Counted from the stretch's first letter, positions 39,400-48,860 are shown. The stretch: 64,000 nucleotides of DNA from an uncultured Stenotrophomonas sp. (GCA_900078405.1 FLTS01000001.1:2522501-2586500); one strand, 5' to 3'. Notes: generated by a model from the sequence alone, not told the origin. Numbers and translations: made by a program.

Positions 39400-40403
39400 G
39401 CCGCGCCCCCGTGGCCGCCGCCGTCGACCATCGCCAGCGCATGGCCGAGCACCGGGGCGAGGATGTCCAGGCACTGTGCGGCCGCGCGCGGGCTGCCCGG
39501 CAGTGCGAACACCAGCATGCCGTCCAGCTGCACCACCTCGGCACGGCTGAGCCAGGCCATCGGCGTGTGCTGCGCGCTGAGTGCGCGCAGCATCTGCGCC
39601 AGCCCGTCCACGCGGCGCCCGCCCAATGATTGCAGGGCTTCCGGCGCAAGATCGCGTGGCCCCAGCCCGGTGCCGCCGCTGCACAGGCACAGGCGCACGC
39701 CATCGGCGGCCAGCGCGCGCAGGCGCCCGGCCAATGGTTCGATGCCATCGGGCAGCACCTCGGATACGACCACCTCGCCGCCCAGCGTGCGCAGGCCGGC
39801 GGCCAGCTTCGGGCCGGATTCATCCGCATAGCTGCCTTGGCTGGCGCGGTCGCTCAGGGTCAGTACCGCGCATGCGGCACCGCGCAGGCCGTGCGGCGGG
39901 CGCGGCTTGAAGCGCTCGCGCTCGGCCTCGTCCATGCCGTCCGGGTGCAGCCACACGCCCTTCTTGCCGCCCTCCTTGAACAACAGGCGGATGCCCTCGA
40001 TGCGCAGCGCCGGCTCCACCGGCTTGCTCAGGTCGTACAGGGTCAGCAGGGCCGCGTTGACCCCGGCCAGCGCCTCCATCTCCACGCCGGTGCGGGCCTC
40101 GCTGGCGCATTCGCACCACACCCGGATCGCCTGCCGCTCCGGCACCGGCGCGCAATACACGTGCACCAGTTCCAGCGGCAGCGGGTGGCACAGCGGCATC
40201 AGCGCCGAGGCCATCTTCGCCCCTTGCAGGCCGGCGATCTCGGCCATCACCAGCGCGTCGCCCTTGGGCAGGCGGCGCTCGACGATCAGCGGGTAGGCCA
40301 CCGGCCCGGCATGCAGCTCGCCCACCGCCACCGCGCGGCGGCGGGTGATGCGCTTGTCGCGGACATCGGCCATGTGGAAGGCCGCGTTCATCTGACCACT
40401 CAT
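39396..40403 (-). CDS. moaCB: Fused MoaC-MoaB cofactor biosynthesis protein
   Basis: The 335-residue fusion has residues 10-160 as MoaC (cPMP synthase accessory protein): FHMADVRDKRITRRRA at 9-24, MASALMPLCHPLPLELV near 64-80 and ARTGVEMEALAGVNAALLTLYD near 107-128. Residues 175-335 are MoaB/MogA-like: CAVLTLSDRASQGSYADESG near 178, LCSGGTGLGPRDLAPEAL near 240 and FALPGSP near 300. MoaC works with MoaA on GTP; MogA-type domains adenylylate molybdopterin. The start at 40403 has AGGA at good spacing; ATG at 40415 is adjacent to GGAGG and less likely. It starts 8 bases after moaA ends. Confidence 0.93.
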   Translation of the reverse strand: MSGQMNAAFHMADVRDKRITRRRAVAVGELHAGPVAYPLIVERRLPKGDALVMAEIAGLQGAKMASALMPLCHPLPLELVHVYCAPVPERQAIRVWCECASEARTGVEMEALAGVNAALLTLYDLSKPVEPALRIEGIRLLFKEGGKKGVWLHPDGMDEAERERFKPRPPHGLRGAACAVLTLSDRASQGSYADESGPKLAAGLRTLGGEVVVSEVLPDGIEPLAGRLRALAADGVRLCLCSGGTGLGPRDLAPEALQSLGGRRVDGLAQMLRALSAQHTPMAWLSRAEVVQLDGMLVFALPGSPRAAAQCLDILAPVLGHALAMVDGGGHGGAA

Positions 40404-40411
40404 CGTGTTCC

Positions 40412-41392
40412 TCATCCTCCAATCGAGGCCAGGTGCGGGGTCAGCCCGGTCCGGCCCTGGTGCAATCCATGCCCGGCCGCTTTCAGGCCGAGTTGGGTGG
40501 TGATGCGTGCCAGCAGCGCGTCGCGGTCGGCGTCGGATTGCAGCAACGGCCGCAACGCCACCCCGAAATCGCCGAACAGGCACAGCCGCAGGTCGCCGCG
40601 GGCAGTGACCCGCAGGCGGTTGCAGCCGGCGCAGAAGTCGCGCGAGTACGGCGCGATGATGCCAATGCTGCCGCGGTACCCGGGGTGGGTGTATTCGCGT
40701 GCCGGGCCGGCATCGGCCGCGCGCGGTCGCAGGCTCCAGCCGGCGGCCTGCAACTGCTCCACCAGCACGTCGGCGCGCAGGTGGTGGCGTTCGAAGTAGT
40801 CGCCGTTGTCGCCGGTGCGCATCAGCTCGATGAAGCGCACGCTCAGCGCGCGCTCGCGCAGGAACTCCATCCACGCCGGCAGTTCGTCATCGTTGCGGCC
40901 GCGCAACAGCACCGCGTTGAGCTTGACCGACTGCAGGCCCAGAGCCTGCGCCATGCCGATGCCTTCGAGTATTTCCGGCAGCCGGTCGTGGCCGGTGATG
41001 GCGTGGAAGCGCTCGCGTTGCAGGCTGTCCACGCTCACGTTGAGCGCGGTCAGCCCGGCCCGGTGCCAGTCCGGCAGGTGGCGCGGCAACAGGGTGCCGT
41101 TGGTGGTGATGGCGACCTTGCGGATCCCTGGCACCTGCGCGACGGTGGCGATGATCTGCGGCAGGTCCTTGCGCAGGCTCGGTTCGCCGCCGGTCAGGCG
41201 GATCTTGTGCATGCCCAGGGTGGCGAAGGCGCGCACCAGCCGGGCGATTTCCTCCACCGACAGGAAGCGCGGCCGCCCGTCGGCCTGGTAACCGTCGGGC
41301 AGGCAATAGCTGCAACGGAAGTTGCATGCCTCGGTGAGCGACAGCCGCAGGTAAGGAAAGCTGCGACCGAAGCCATCGGTGAGTTGGCTCAT
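40412..41392 (-). CDS. moaA: GTP 3',8-cyclase (radical SAM)
   Basis: The 326-residue first enzyme of molybdenum cofactor synthesis rearranges GTP with two [4Fe-4S] clusters. CNFRCSYC near 24-31 is the radical-SAM triad, LTGGEPSLRKDL near 72 follows, and CAGCNRLRVTARGDLRLCLFG near 256-276 holds the three C-terminal cluster cysteines. It ends with the expected GG. The start at 41392 (MSQLTDG) puts the triad at the family position; the frame extends upstream without similarity. First gene of the moa operon. Confidence 0.95.
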   Translation of the reverse strand: MSQLTDGFGRSFPYLRLSLTEACNFRCSYCLPDGYQADGRPRFLSVEEIARLVRAFATLGMHKIRLTGGEPSLRKDLPQIIATVAQVPGIRKVAITTNGTLLPRHLPDWHRAGLTALNVSVDSLQRERFHAITGHDRLPEILEGIGMAQALGLQSVKLNAVLLRGRNDDELPAWMEFLRERALSVRFIELMRTGDNGDYFERHHLRADVLVEQLQAAGWSLRPRAADAGPAREYTHPGYRGSIGIIAPYSRDFCAGCNRLRVTARGDLRLCLFGDFGVALRPLLQSDADRDALLARITTQLGLKAAGHGLHQGRTGLTPHLASIGG

Positions 41393-41560
41393 GGCTGTTC
41401 CACCGTCTCCACTGGCCCGGTACGCCGGGATACTCCCACTTGCGTCAATGGGTTGCCAGCCTACCTTGTCGTGCATCGGCGATGACATGACCTGAATCAA
41501 TCACGTGCCGGGCAGGTGTGGCAGCATGCCAACCCCGCATTCCCGTTCCGTGACGATGCC
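41393..41560. promoter_or_regulatory. Divergent region between moaA and a rightward gene
   Basis: The 168 bases must hold the moa promoter and that of the gene at 41561. On the leftward strand TTGAT-TCAG-GTCAT near 41490 matches the FNR consensus at 8 of 10 positions. This is suggestive only. No molybdenum-cofactor riboswitch is recognised. Confidence 0.3.
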
Positions 41561-41965
41561 ATGATGCTGAATGATTTCGATGGGCTGCTGCGTGCGGCAG
41601 GGCAACAGCCGGAGCCGCAGCGCCTGCTGTTCGTGTTCGTGCGCGCCGAGCTTCCCGAATCCCCCAGCAGCGACCAGCATGCGCGCCATGCTTCAGGCGA
41701 GGGCGGCACGCTGGCGCCGGTGCTGTGCGTGGACAAGGCACCGCACGAGGTTGCCTCGTTCGCCGCGCTGGCGGCCGAATCGACCGGTACCGGCCAGTCC
41801 TGGGATCTGGTGTTCGTCGCCGCGCTGGAGGGCCGCGCCGGTGTCGCCCCGTCCGCCGACGAGGCGGCCCAGCCGCTGCGGCTGATGGTCAACGCGATCA
41901 ACGACGGGCAGGTCAGCCGTTTTGCGGCCTTCGACCGCGATGGCGACCCGGTGCAGTTCTACTGA
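41561..41965 (+). CDS. Conserved protein of unknown function
   Basis: The 134-residue soluble acidic protein has FDGLLRAAGQQPEPQRLLFV at 5-24, then PVLCVDKAPHEVASFAAL, and WDLVFVAALEGRAG near 89. Homologues are widespread in proteobacteria and some databases label them a ribonucleotide reductase subunit, but nothing here resembles a reductase active site, so I make no functional claim. Tandem ATG codons at 41561 and 41564 are both possible starts. Its stop overlaps that of the convergent membrane protein gene by 7 bases. Confidence 0.7.
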   Translation: MMLNDFDGLLRAAGQQPEPQRLLFVFVRAELPESPSSDQHARHASGEGGTLAPVLCVDKAPHEVASFAALAAESTGTGQSWDLVFVAALEGRAGVAPSADEAAQPLRLMVNAINDGQVSRFAAFDRDGDPVQFY

Positions 41966-42288
41966 GCGACCAGCTGCAGGGTCAGGAAGAACACCACCAG
42001 CACGGTGTTCAGGCCCCAGGCCACGGTCAGGCCGCGCGCGGCCACGCCGTAGTTGGGGTTGCGCGCGCCGGGTGCGGCGCGCCACACGGCCGGGATGATC
42101 CAGCCGGTATACAGCAGCAGCGCCGCGAACAGGCCCAGCAGCAGCTCGGTCCGGCCCTGTGCCAGTGCCCACAACGCCGCCGCCCACAGCAGGTTGCTGG
42201 GGATCACGCCCTGCAGCCAGAACACGCGCCACAGGTGCGAGGGCGAGGACTTGCCGTCCGGGGCGCTCATCGAAGTTGCGGCGGTCAT
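41959..42288 (-). CDS. Small three-helix membrane protein
   Basis: The 109-residue protein has three hydrophobic segments (about 22-42, 47-66 and 82-105) and a short hydrophilic N-terminus rich in Ser and Ala. The motif GARNPNYGVAARGLTVAWGL lies between helices two and three. I do not recognise the family. It overlaps the rightward gene tail to tail and lies 74 bases downstream of the autotransporter gene's stop on the opposite side of its start. Confidence 0.65.
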   Translation of the reverse strand: MTAATSMSAPDGKSSPSHLWRVFWLQGVIPSNLLWAAALWALAQGRTELLLGLFAALLLYTGWIIPAVWRAAPGARNPNYGVAARGLTVAWGLNTVLVVFFLTLQLVAQ

Positions 42289-42362
42289 GGTTCTCGATCC
42301 GGGGTTATGCCTTGGAAGAGCTTGCGCCGAATGGCCAATCCGGTCAAACCACACCGTGCGGT

Positions 42363-45300
42363 TCAGGGCTGGGTGCCGCCCATCGCATTGTCCTGCGCAG
42401 TACAGCGCGCCCCCGGCCCCCGGCAGCGGCGGCGCGCATCGCCGGTCATGTCCGCGTTGAACGCATCGCCGTTCTCCCCGTACATCGGCCCGTGCCCGCC
42501 CTGCTGCCCGTATCGCACCTGCAGCCCGATGCTGGTGCTGCGCATCGTGTTGCGGCCCTGCTCGCGGCCCAGCAGCAGCGAGAACAGCCAGCCACTGTCC
42601 AGCTGCAGGTCCATGCCCGCGCCGAGGGACAGCGTGTCGTCGTTGTAGCTGCGCATGGCCAGCACGTAGTCCGCGTCGCGCGGACGCTGCACGTAGTTCA
42701 CCGCCACGTCGCCACGGTTCTCCAGCGCGCCGCGGTACTCGATGCGCCAGTGCGGGCGCCAGCCCAGCCGCTCGCGCTGGAAGGTCAGGCTGCCTTCCAG
42801 CCCCACCGCCAGCGCGCTGTTGTCCACCCGCTGCCGGCCATAGGCCAGATCGTGGGCGTCCAGCCCATGCTCGCGGTAAGCGTCCAGCGTGGCGCGGTGG
42901 CCGTCGTAGCGGCCGTAGCCGGTCAGGCTCAGTCCCGACGTGCTGCGGTGCTCGTAGCCGAAGGTCAGCGCGCCGAACCACTGGTCGCCCGCGCGCGTGG
43001 CGTGGGCGCTGGCATTGGCCAGCTCGTTCCAGCGGGTCAGGTCGAAGTCCAGCTGGCCGTTGGCCAGCAGGCCGTCCACGAACAGGTGCTCGCCCAGACG
43101 CCACAGTCCGTAGACCGCCAGCGAGCGCTGGTCGGCATCGACCTTGGACGGGGTGTCGTCGAAGTCGGTGCCCTGCCGGCCCCAGCTGCCGGCGATGCCC
43201 AGCAGCACGTGCTCGCCCACCGCGCGGTCAGCGCCCAGGGTGAGGCCGCCGGTGTTGAAGTCGAAGCCGCCGCCGGCCAGGCCGTTGCGCCCGGTCTTGC
43301 CGAAGGTCGCGGTGCCGGCCAGCCACAGGCCCCAGCCTTCCGGCAGTGCAGGCATCGCCGCGTCGGCCACGCGGCCCACCGGCATCGTCAGGCCCGGCAC
43401 GCCCTGGCTGCCGGCGTAGGCCAGCGCGAAGTTGAAGTTGTTGGGGTTATGGCCCGAGCGCACCTGCCGCAGGCGGTCGCGGATGTTGTCACCCTGCACC
43501 TGGGCGAAGCGCACGCTGGCATCGACCTGTGCCTGGATGCCGGCGCTGACCTGCGCGTCCAAGGTCGGGTCCGGGCGCGGGCTGACCACCAGCGTCAGCG
43601 TCACCGCGCCGGTGAGGTAGTTGCTGGTCGCCGCCTGGGTGGCGGTCAACGTGGTGCTGCCTTCGCCGACCAGGGTCACGCTGCGGCCGTTGACGGTGGC
43701 CACCGCCGGGTTGCTGCTGGTGAAGGTGAACGCGCCGGGGCTATTGCTCTGCGGCAGCGGCAGTTCGAAGTCGGCCTCGCCGTACACCTTCTGCAGGTCG
43801 CCGATCCAGTCCAGGCTCGGGGCGGCCACCAGCTCCGTGGCGCTGTCCGGCTCGCCTTCGCCGGCCAGGTTGTAGGCCGCCACGGTGAATACGTAGCTCA
43901 CGTCCTCGACCAGTCCCTGCACCAGGATCGGCGAGCCGCTGCCGGTGGCGGTGACCACACCCGGCGTACTGGCCGCGCGCAGGCTCATCGCACGCAGGGC
44001 CGGTGCCGCCGCACCTTCCGGCGTGGCGGTGACCCGGTAACCGTCGATGCTGGCGCCGCCGGTGAACGCCGGCGGCGTGAACGCCACGCTGACCTGCCCG
44101 GTACCCACCGGCGTCAGCGTCTGGATTTCCGGCACACCCGGCGGCACCGGTTCGATGCGGAACGTGCGCGTGGCCGAGGCCGGGCGATGGGTGGCATCGC
44201 CGGCTTGCTCCACCACCAGGGTGCAGCTGCCGGCCTGCAGGAAGGCCAGCTGGCCTTCGGTCGTGACCGTGCATACGTCCTGCGCCTGCGAGGCGAACGT
44301 CACCGGCAGGCCGGAGTCGGCGCGCGCAGACAGGACCGGCACCTGGTCGAAGCGCTGCGTGCCCACCTCGTCGAAGATCACCGTCTGCAGTACCTGCGGC
44401 ACCACCGGCGCCGAGGGCGCCGATGGCGTGCTGCTGCCGCCGGCCTGGCCGGACGCGGCAATGGTGAAGGTGTAGCTCACGCCATCGGTCAGCCCGCGCA
44501 CCGTGATCGGCGAGCTCGTGCCGCTGGCGGTGATGGCGCCCGGCTGCGCGGTGACTGTGTAGGTGATGGTCTCGCCGGTAGCGGCGGACGGCGTGAAGTG
44601 CACTTCCACCTCGCCCGAACCGACCACGGTCACCTCACCCGGTACCGGCGTCGTCGGCGCCGTCGCGGTGACGCTGAACGAGCGCGTCAGCGAGGCCGGC
44701 TGGTGGCTGGCGTCGCCGTCCTGGTGCACCGTTACCGTGCAGGTGCCGGCACTGGCGAAGCTCAACACGCCATCAGCCGTGACCGCACACACCGCCGGCG
44801 TGGATGCCTCGAAGCGCAGCGGCAGACCCGAATCCACCGACGCGGTCAGCGTCGGCGTGGTGCCGAACGCCTGCGCACCGGAGTTGGCGAAGGTGATGAC
44901 CTGCGTCACCGCCGTGGTGATCGGGTTGGAGGCGGCCGACGACGGGCCGGTGCCCACGCCGTTGGTCGCGGTCACGGTGAAGGTATAGCTGGTACCGGTG
45001 TCCAGCCCGCTGATGGTGATGGGTGAGCCTGTACCCGCGAACGTTCCGCCCGCCACTGCCGGGCTGGGGGTCACCGTGTAGCCGGTGATGGCCGCGCCGC
45101 CGTTGGAGGCCGGGGCAGTGAAGACCACTGCCGCCGTACCGGCGCCGGTCACCGTGGCGGTGCCGATGATCGGCGCGCCCGGAACCACCGCGTTGACGGC
45201 AAAGCTGCGGTTGACCTGGCCTGCGGGAAGATAGCTGCCGTTGCCAGCCTCGTCGGCGTTGATGGTGCAGGTGCCGGCGGTGACGAAGGTCAGCGCGCCG

Positions 45301-48300
45301 CCCGGGGTGACCGTGCAGACTCCGACCGTGGACGAGGTGAAGGTCGGGGTCAGCCCCGAATCCGAGGTGGCGGTCAACGTCGGCGTGGTGCCGAAGTTCT
45401 GCGGACCCGGGTTGGTGAAGGTGATGATCTGGGTCGCTGCCGGGGTGACGCTGTTGGAGGCCGCAGAGGCCGGCCCCGTGCCCGCGGAATTGTCAGCCGT
45501 TACGGTGAAGGTATAGGCCTGCCCGTTGCTCAGGCCCGTCACCACGATCGGCGAGGATGCGCCAATGAACGGCCCGCCCGCCACCGCCGGCGAGGGGATG
45601 ATCGTATAACCGGTAATGGTGGTGCCACCGGTGTTGACCGGCGCGGTGAAGGCCACGCTGATCTGCGTGTCGCCCGCCGTGGCGATGCCGATGGTTGGCG
45701 CAGCCGGCACCACTGCGGCGACGGTGAAAGTCTGCGGAACCTGCGGGGCCGGCAGGTACGACGCATCGCCGGCCTGGTTGGCATTGATGGTGCAACTGCC
45801 GGCGCTGTGGAAGGTCAGCACGCCGCCGGTGGTAATCGTGCATACCCCCGTGGTGCCGGAACTGAACGTCACCGGATACGTGCCCCCCGCACTCGACGTG
45901 GCCGTCAACGTCGGGGAGGTACCGAAGTTCTGCGTGCCGGGGTTGGTGAAGGTGATCGTCTGCGGCGATGCCGGGGTGACACTGTTGGATGCGGCCGAGG
46001 CAGCGCCGGTGAGCGGAACTGTGTTGGTCGCGGTCACGGTGAAGGTGTAGGCCATCCCGTTGGTCAAGTCGGTCACCGTGATCGGCGAGCTGGCGCCGGT
46101 GCCGGTCAACCCGCCCGGGTTCGACGTCACCGTATAGCTGCTGATGGCCGCGCCGCCGGTGCTGGCCGGCGCGGTGAACGTCACCGTCGCCTCCGTGTTG
46201 CCGGCCGTGGCCGTGCCGATGGTCGGCGCGCCCGGGGCGATGGCGCTGACCGCGAAACTATGGGGCACCGTGGTAGCGGCGTTCCAAACGCTGTCACCGT
46301 CCTGATCGGCATTGATGGTGCAACTGCCGGAGGTGACGAAGGTCAGCGCGCCGCCAGAGGTGATGGTGCACACGCCCGTGGTGGACGAGCTGAACGCCAC
46401 CATCAGGCCAGACGTGGCGGTGGCCGCCAGCATCGGCGTGGTACCGAAGTTCTGCGTACCTGGGTTGGTGAAGGTGATGGTCTGGTTGCCCTTGGGGGTA
46501 GCCGAGTTGCTGGCCGCGGAGGCAGTGCTGGTGCCGGTATCGTTGGTCGCCGTCACCGTGAAGGTGTAGGCGGTGCCGTTGCTCAGCCCGGGCACCGTGA
46601 TCGGCGAGGTGGTGAAGCCGTTGCCGCCGGCAGTGATCCCGCCGGGGTTGGAGGTGACCGTATAGCCGGTAATTGCCGAGCCGCCATTGTTGGCCGGCGC
46701 GGTGAACGTCACCGTCGCCTGCCCGTCGCCCGCCGTGGCCGTGCCGATGGTCGGCGCATCCGGTGCGGTGAGGATGGCTACCGTGTGGGCAGTGCCGGCG
46801 GTATAGGCCGCCGGGCCGCTGTTGCCGGCACCATCGGCAATGTCGGTCGAAGCCTTGAGATTGAGTTTGAGCGTGCCGTTGCCGGTGATGCCGCTCACGG
46901 TGACGGTATAGCTGGCACCGCCGCCGGTCATGCTGGCGATAGTGCCGCTGGCAGTGCCGGTCGACCCCAGCACGAAATCACCGGTGGAAACATTGACGAC
47001 CGGCTCGTTGAACGTAACGAGGAAGTCCACCGAGGTGGCGCCGGCCGCCGCCGAGCCGCTCAGTGCAATGCTCGTTACCTCGGGCAGCACGCCATCGATG
47101 ACGATGTTCCTGTTCGCGCCCAGCGAATTGGCCGCCCCCGGCGAAGCCAAGGTCAGCACGGCAGTGTTGCCCGCCGCATCGCGCAGGGTGCCGTCGTTGA
47201 GGGCCAGCGCGGTGGTGCCCACGTAGTCCAGGTCGGCGCTGCTGTCCCCGGGCTGCACCGTGTAATTGAAGGTCAGCGTGCTGCTGCCAGTGCCGCTGGC
47301 GTAATTGGCCGGGCGGTCGCTCGTGCCGGTTTCCAGCGTCAACTGCGGCGTGCCGGTGACGGTGACCGCCTCGCTGAAATTGACCTGGAGGGCGATGGTG
47401 TCGCCTACCTTGTAGGTGCCGTTGGCCGTGCTGGAATTGACCGAGGTGACGGTGGGCACCACGCCGTCGATAACGAGGTTCTTGTTGGCCCCCAACGAAT
47501 TGGCTGCGCCGGGCGCTGGCAAGGTCAGCGTGGCGTTGTTGCTGGCCGCATCGCGCAGCGTGGCATTGTTGAGCGCCAGTGCGGTGGTACTCACGTAATC
47601 CAGATCGGCGCTGGTATCCCCGGCCTGCACCGTGTAGTTGAAGGTCAGTGCGCTGGTGCCGCTGCCGCTGGCGTAATTGACCGTGCGGTCGGTGGTGCCG
47701 GTTTCCAGCGTCAGCTGTGGCGTGCCGCCGGCAACGATGACCGGCTCGCTGAAATTGATCTGGATGGTGAGGATGTCGCCCACCTTGTAGGTGCCATCGG
47801 CGGTGCTCGACGTCACGCTCGCCACCGTCGGCGGTGCGGAGTCGGGCAGGATCGCGGGCGCGAAGGCAAATGTATCGAACGTCGCCTGGAAGCCGATGGC
47901 CGTGGAAGTGATGACCACTTCATCCACATTGCCGAATATGCTGCTGTCTAGGGTGATCGTACCCATCCCGCCATCACCAATCAGTCCGGTGAACTGTGTA
48001 CCGGTCGGGTTGCCGTCCCTGAACCCCTCGATCTTCGAAACGCCTGCCCCGTAGGCATATACGAATACACTCAGGAACCGGAACTCGTTCCCCGAGCTGG
48101 TCCTGACTGTGATCGTCTCCGGTGCGGCGAAAATTGAGCTGCTTGCCAACAGGGCCGCGCTGTCACCTTCTCCCCCTTGGTTCATTTCATACCAGTTCTC
48201 CTGGGAATAGGTGAGCTGGAAGTCGCCGCTTGAAAAGGTATGCGATCCGCTATCGACGGTGTCCCCGAACCCGAGCGAATTGAAATTTATGGTCACCGCC

Positions 48301-48422
48301 GATGGTATGGAGGCGGCCTGGACCCCCTGTACCAAACCGGTGGAAATCAGCAGCATCCACGGTGCCATGCGCAGCGCACGGGAAACCTTCCCGAGCAGGT
48401 AACGAGTGAAAGTGGCCGGCAT
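42363..48422 (-). CDS. Giant FN3/Ig-repeat autotransporter adhesin-like protein
   Basis: The 2019-residue predicted surface protein has a signal peptide with hydrophobic core APWMLLISTGLVQGVQA near 20-36. An N-terminal beta domain (about 40-195) is followed by two near-identical bacterial Ig-like repeats (each opening SSTADGTYKVGD or a close variant) and a third diverged one. Six fibronectin III modules (PTIGTATAGDGQATVTFTAP type) then alternate with five Ig-like modules that each carry a conserved Cys pair (GVCTI ... GSCTIN). A last Ig-like module and a helical linker lead to a C-terminal autotransporter beta-barrel (about 1690-1975). A 40-residue hydrophilic tail with two Cys follows the apparent last strand IGLQVRYG. 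Secretion through its own barrel and adhesion are inferred from architecture. Confidence 0.85.
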   Translation of the reverse strand: MPATFTRYLLGKVSRALRMAPWMLLISTGLVQGVQAASIPSAVTINFNSLGFGDTVDSGSHTFSSGDFQLTYSQENWYEMNQGGEGDSAALLASSSIFAAPETITVRTSSGNEFRFLSVFVYAYGAGVSKIEGFRDGNPTGTQFTGLIGDGGMGTITLDSSIFGNVDEVVITSTAIGFQATFDTFAFAPAILPDSAPPTVASVTSSTADGTYKVGDILTIQINFSEPVIVAGGTPQLTLETGTTDRTVNYASGSGTSALTFNYTVQAGDTSADLDYVSTTALALNNATLRDAASNNATLTLPAPGAANSLGANKNLVIDGVVPTVTSVNSSTANGTYKVGDTIALQVNFSEAVTVTGTPQLTLETGTSDRPANYASGTGSSTLTFNYTVQPGDSSADLDYVGTTALALNDGTLRDAAGNTAVLTLASPGAANSLGANRNIVIDGVLPEVTSIALSGSAAAGATSVDFLVTFNEPVVNVSTGDFVLGSTGTASGTIASMTGGGASYTVTVSGITGNGTLKLNLKASTDIADGAGNSGPAAYTAGTAHTVAILTAPDAPTIGTATAGDGQATVTFTAPANNGGSAITGYTVTSNPGGITAGGNGFTTSPITVPGLSNGTAYTFTVTATNDTGTSTASAASNSATPKGNQTITFTNPGTQNFGTTPMLAATATSGLMVAFSSSTTGVCTITSGGALTFVTSGSCTINADQDGDSVWNAATTVPHSFAVSAIAPGAPTIGTATAGNTEATVTFTAPASTGGAAISSYTVTSNPGGLTGTGASSPITVTDLTNGMAYTFTVTATNTVPLTGAASAASNSVTPASPQTITFTNPGTQNFGTSPTLTATSSAGGTYPVTFSSGTTGVCTITTGGVLTFHSAGSCTINANQAGDASYLPAPQVPQTFTVAAVVPAAPTIGIATAGDTQISVAFTAPVNTGGTTITGYTIIPSPAVAGGPFIGASSPIVVTGLSNGQAYTFTVTADNSAGTGPASAASNSVTPAATQIITFTNPGPQNFGTTPTLTATSDSGLTPTFTSSTVGVCTVTPGGALTFVTAGTCTINADEAGNGSYLPAGQVNRSFAVNAVVPGAPIIGTATVTGAGTAAVVFTAPASNGGAAITGYTVTPSPAVAGGTFAGTGSPITISGLDTGTSYTFTVTATNGVGTGPSSAASNPITTAVTQVITFANSGAQAFGTTPTLTASVDSGLPLRFEASTPAVCAVTADGVLSFASAGTCTVTVHQDGDASHQPASLTRSFSVTATAPTTPVPGEVTVVGSGEVEVHFTPSAATGETITYTVTAQPGAITASGTSSPITVRGLTDGVSYTFTIAASGQAGGSSTPSAPSAPVVPQVLQTVIFDEVGTQRFDQVPVLSARADSGLPVTFASQAQDVCTVTTEGQLAFLQAGSCTLVVEQAGDATHRPASATRTFRIEPVPPGVPEIQTLTPVGTGQVSVAFTPPAFTGGASIDGYRVTATPEGAAAPALRAMSLRAASTPGVVTATGSGSPILVQGLVEDVSYVFTVAAYNLAGEGEPDSATELVAAPSLDWIGDLQKVYGEADFELPLPQSNSPGAFTFTSSNPAVATVNGRSVTLVGEGSTTLTATQAATSNYLTGAVTLTLVVSPRPDPTLDAQVSAGIQAQVDASVRFAQVQGDNIRDRLRQVRSGHNPNNFNFALAYAGSQGVPGLTMPVGRVADAAMPALPEGWGLWLAGTATFGKTGRNGLAGGGFDFNTGGLTLGADRAVGEHVLLGIAGSWGRQGTDFDDTPSKVDADQRSLAVYGLWRLGEHLFVDGLLANGQLDFDLTRWNELANASAHATRAGDQWFGALTFGYEHRSTSGLSLTGYGRYDGHRATLDAYREHGLDAHDLAYGRQRVDNSALAVGLEGSLTFQRERLGWRPHWRIEYRGALENRGDVAVNYVQRPRDADYVLAMRSYNDDTLSLGAGMDLQLDSGWLFSLLLGREQGRNTMRSTSIGLQVRYGQQGGHGPMYGENGDAFNADMTGDARRRCRGPGARCTAQDNAMGGTQP

Positions 48423-48806
48423 GTCAATCCCCTGTGGGCTACGAAAAGGGGCGGCCCACCCACCGGCGGCCCGCCCACAGAATGAATCCTTCAAATCCCC
48501 CAACCGCAGAAAGCGGCCGGATCCGATCACGCCCCGTCTCTCACGGTCTGGCGGATCTTCGGCAACCCTCGCGCCTGCTCACGCAGGCGTGACGAATCTA
48601 ACAGTCCTTGGTGGATCTCCGGAAGCGGAATCGGTGACGAAGGAGTTTCGGGAGTTCCGGGGGGAGGCGGCCAGCTGGTGCAGCCGGGGCCTCGTGCGGG
48701 CGGTATTGGAGAGAAAACAGTCGCCAGTTCAAGGGCACCGTGGGCATGCCCCCAGCCAGTACCGCGGCCTGGACAGCGTGTTCGACGGTATCGGTCCGGC
48801 GCCATG
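48423..48806. other. Long leader/intergenic region upstream of the autotransporter
   Basis: These 384 bases show no convincing gene. They contain a GC-rich potential hairpin near 48437-48470 just before the start codon and a perfect small hairpin CGCCTGC-TCAC-GCAGGCG at 48572-48589. Two similar 16-base segments, GGCGGATCTTCGGCAA near 48549 and GGTGGATCTCCGGAAG near 48610, are also present. A structured 5' untranslated region or promoter for the autotransporter is plausible. Confidence 0.4.
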
Positions 48807-48841
48807 AAAGGAAACGCCGGCCACTGGCCGGCGTTTCCTTT
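48807..48841 (-). terminator. Terminator downstream of actP
   Basis: A perfect 16-bp stem, AAAGGAAACGCCGGCC with GGCCGGCGTTTCCTTT, has a three-base loop. On the leftward strand it follows the actP stop by about 20 bases and ends in TTTCCTTT. Confidence 0.85.
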
Positions 48842-48860
48842 CGTCATGCGGTGGCCGGGT

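Noticed and set aside
41561..41965. Ribonucleotide reductase alpha subunit label
   Set aside because: The protein has 134 residues and no radical or active-site cysteines; the label seems a propagated database name.
43700..46800. Regularly spaced repeats that could suggest a repeat array or CRISPR
   Set aside because: The spacing is about 500 bases and the repeats translate into FN3/Ig modules, so this is protein repeat structure.
42159..47951. Long rightward open frames opposite the autotransporter
   Set aside because: They mirror the FN3/Ig repeats, have no motifs or ribosome sites, and arise from codon bias of the real leftward gene.
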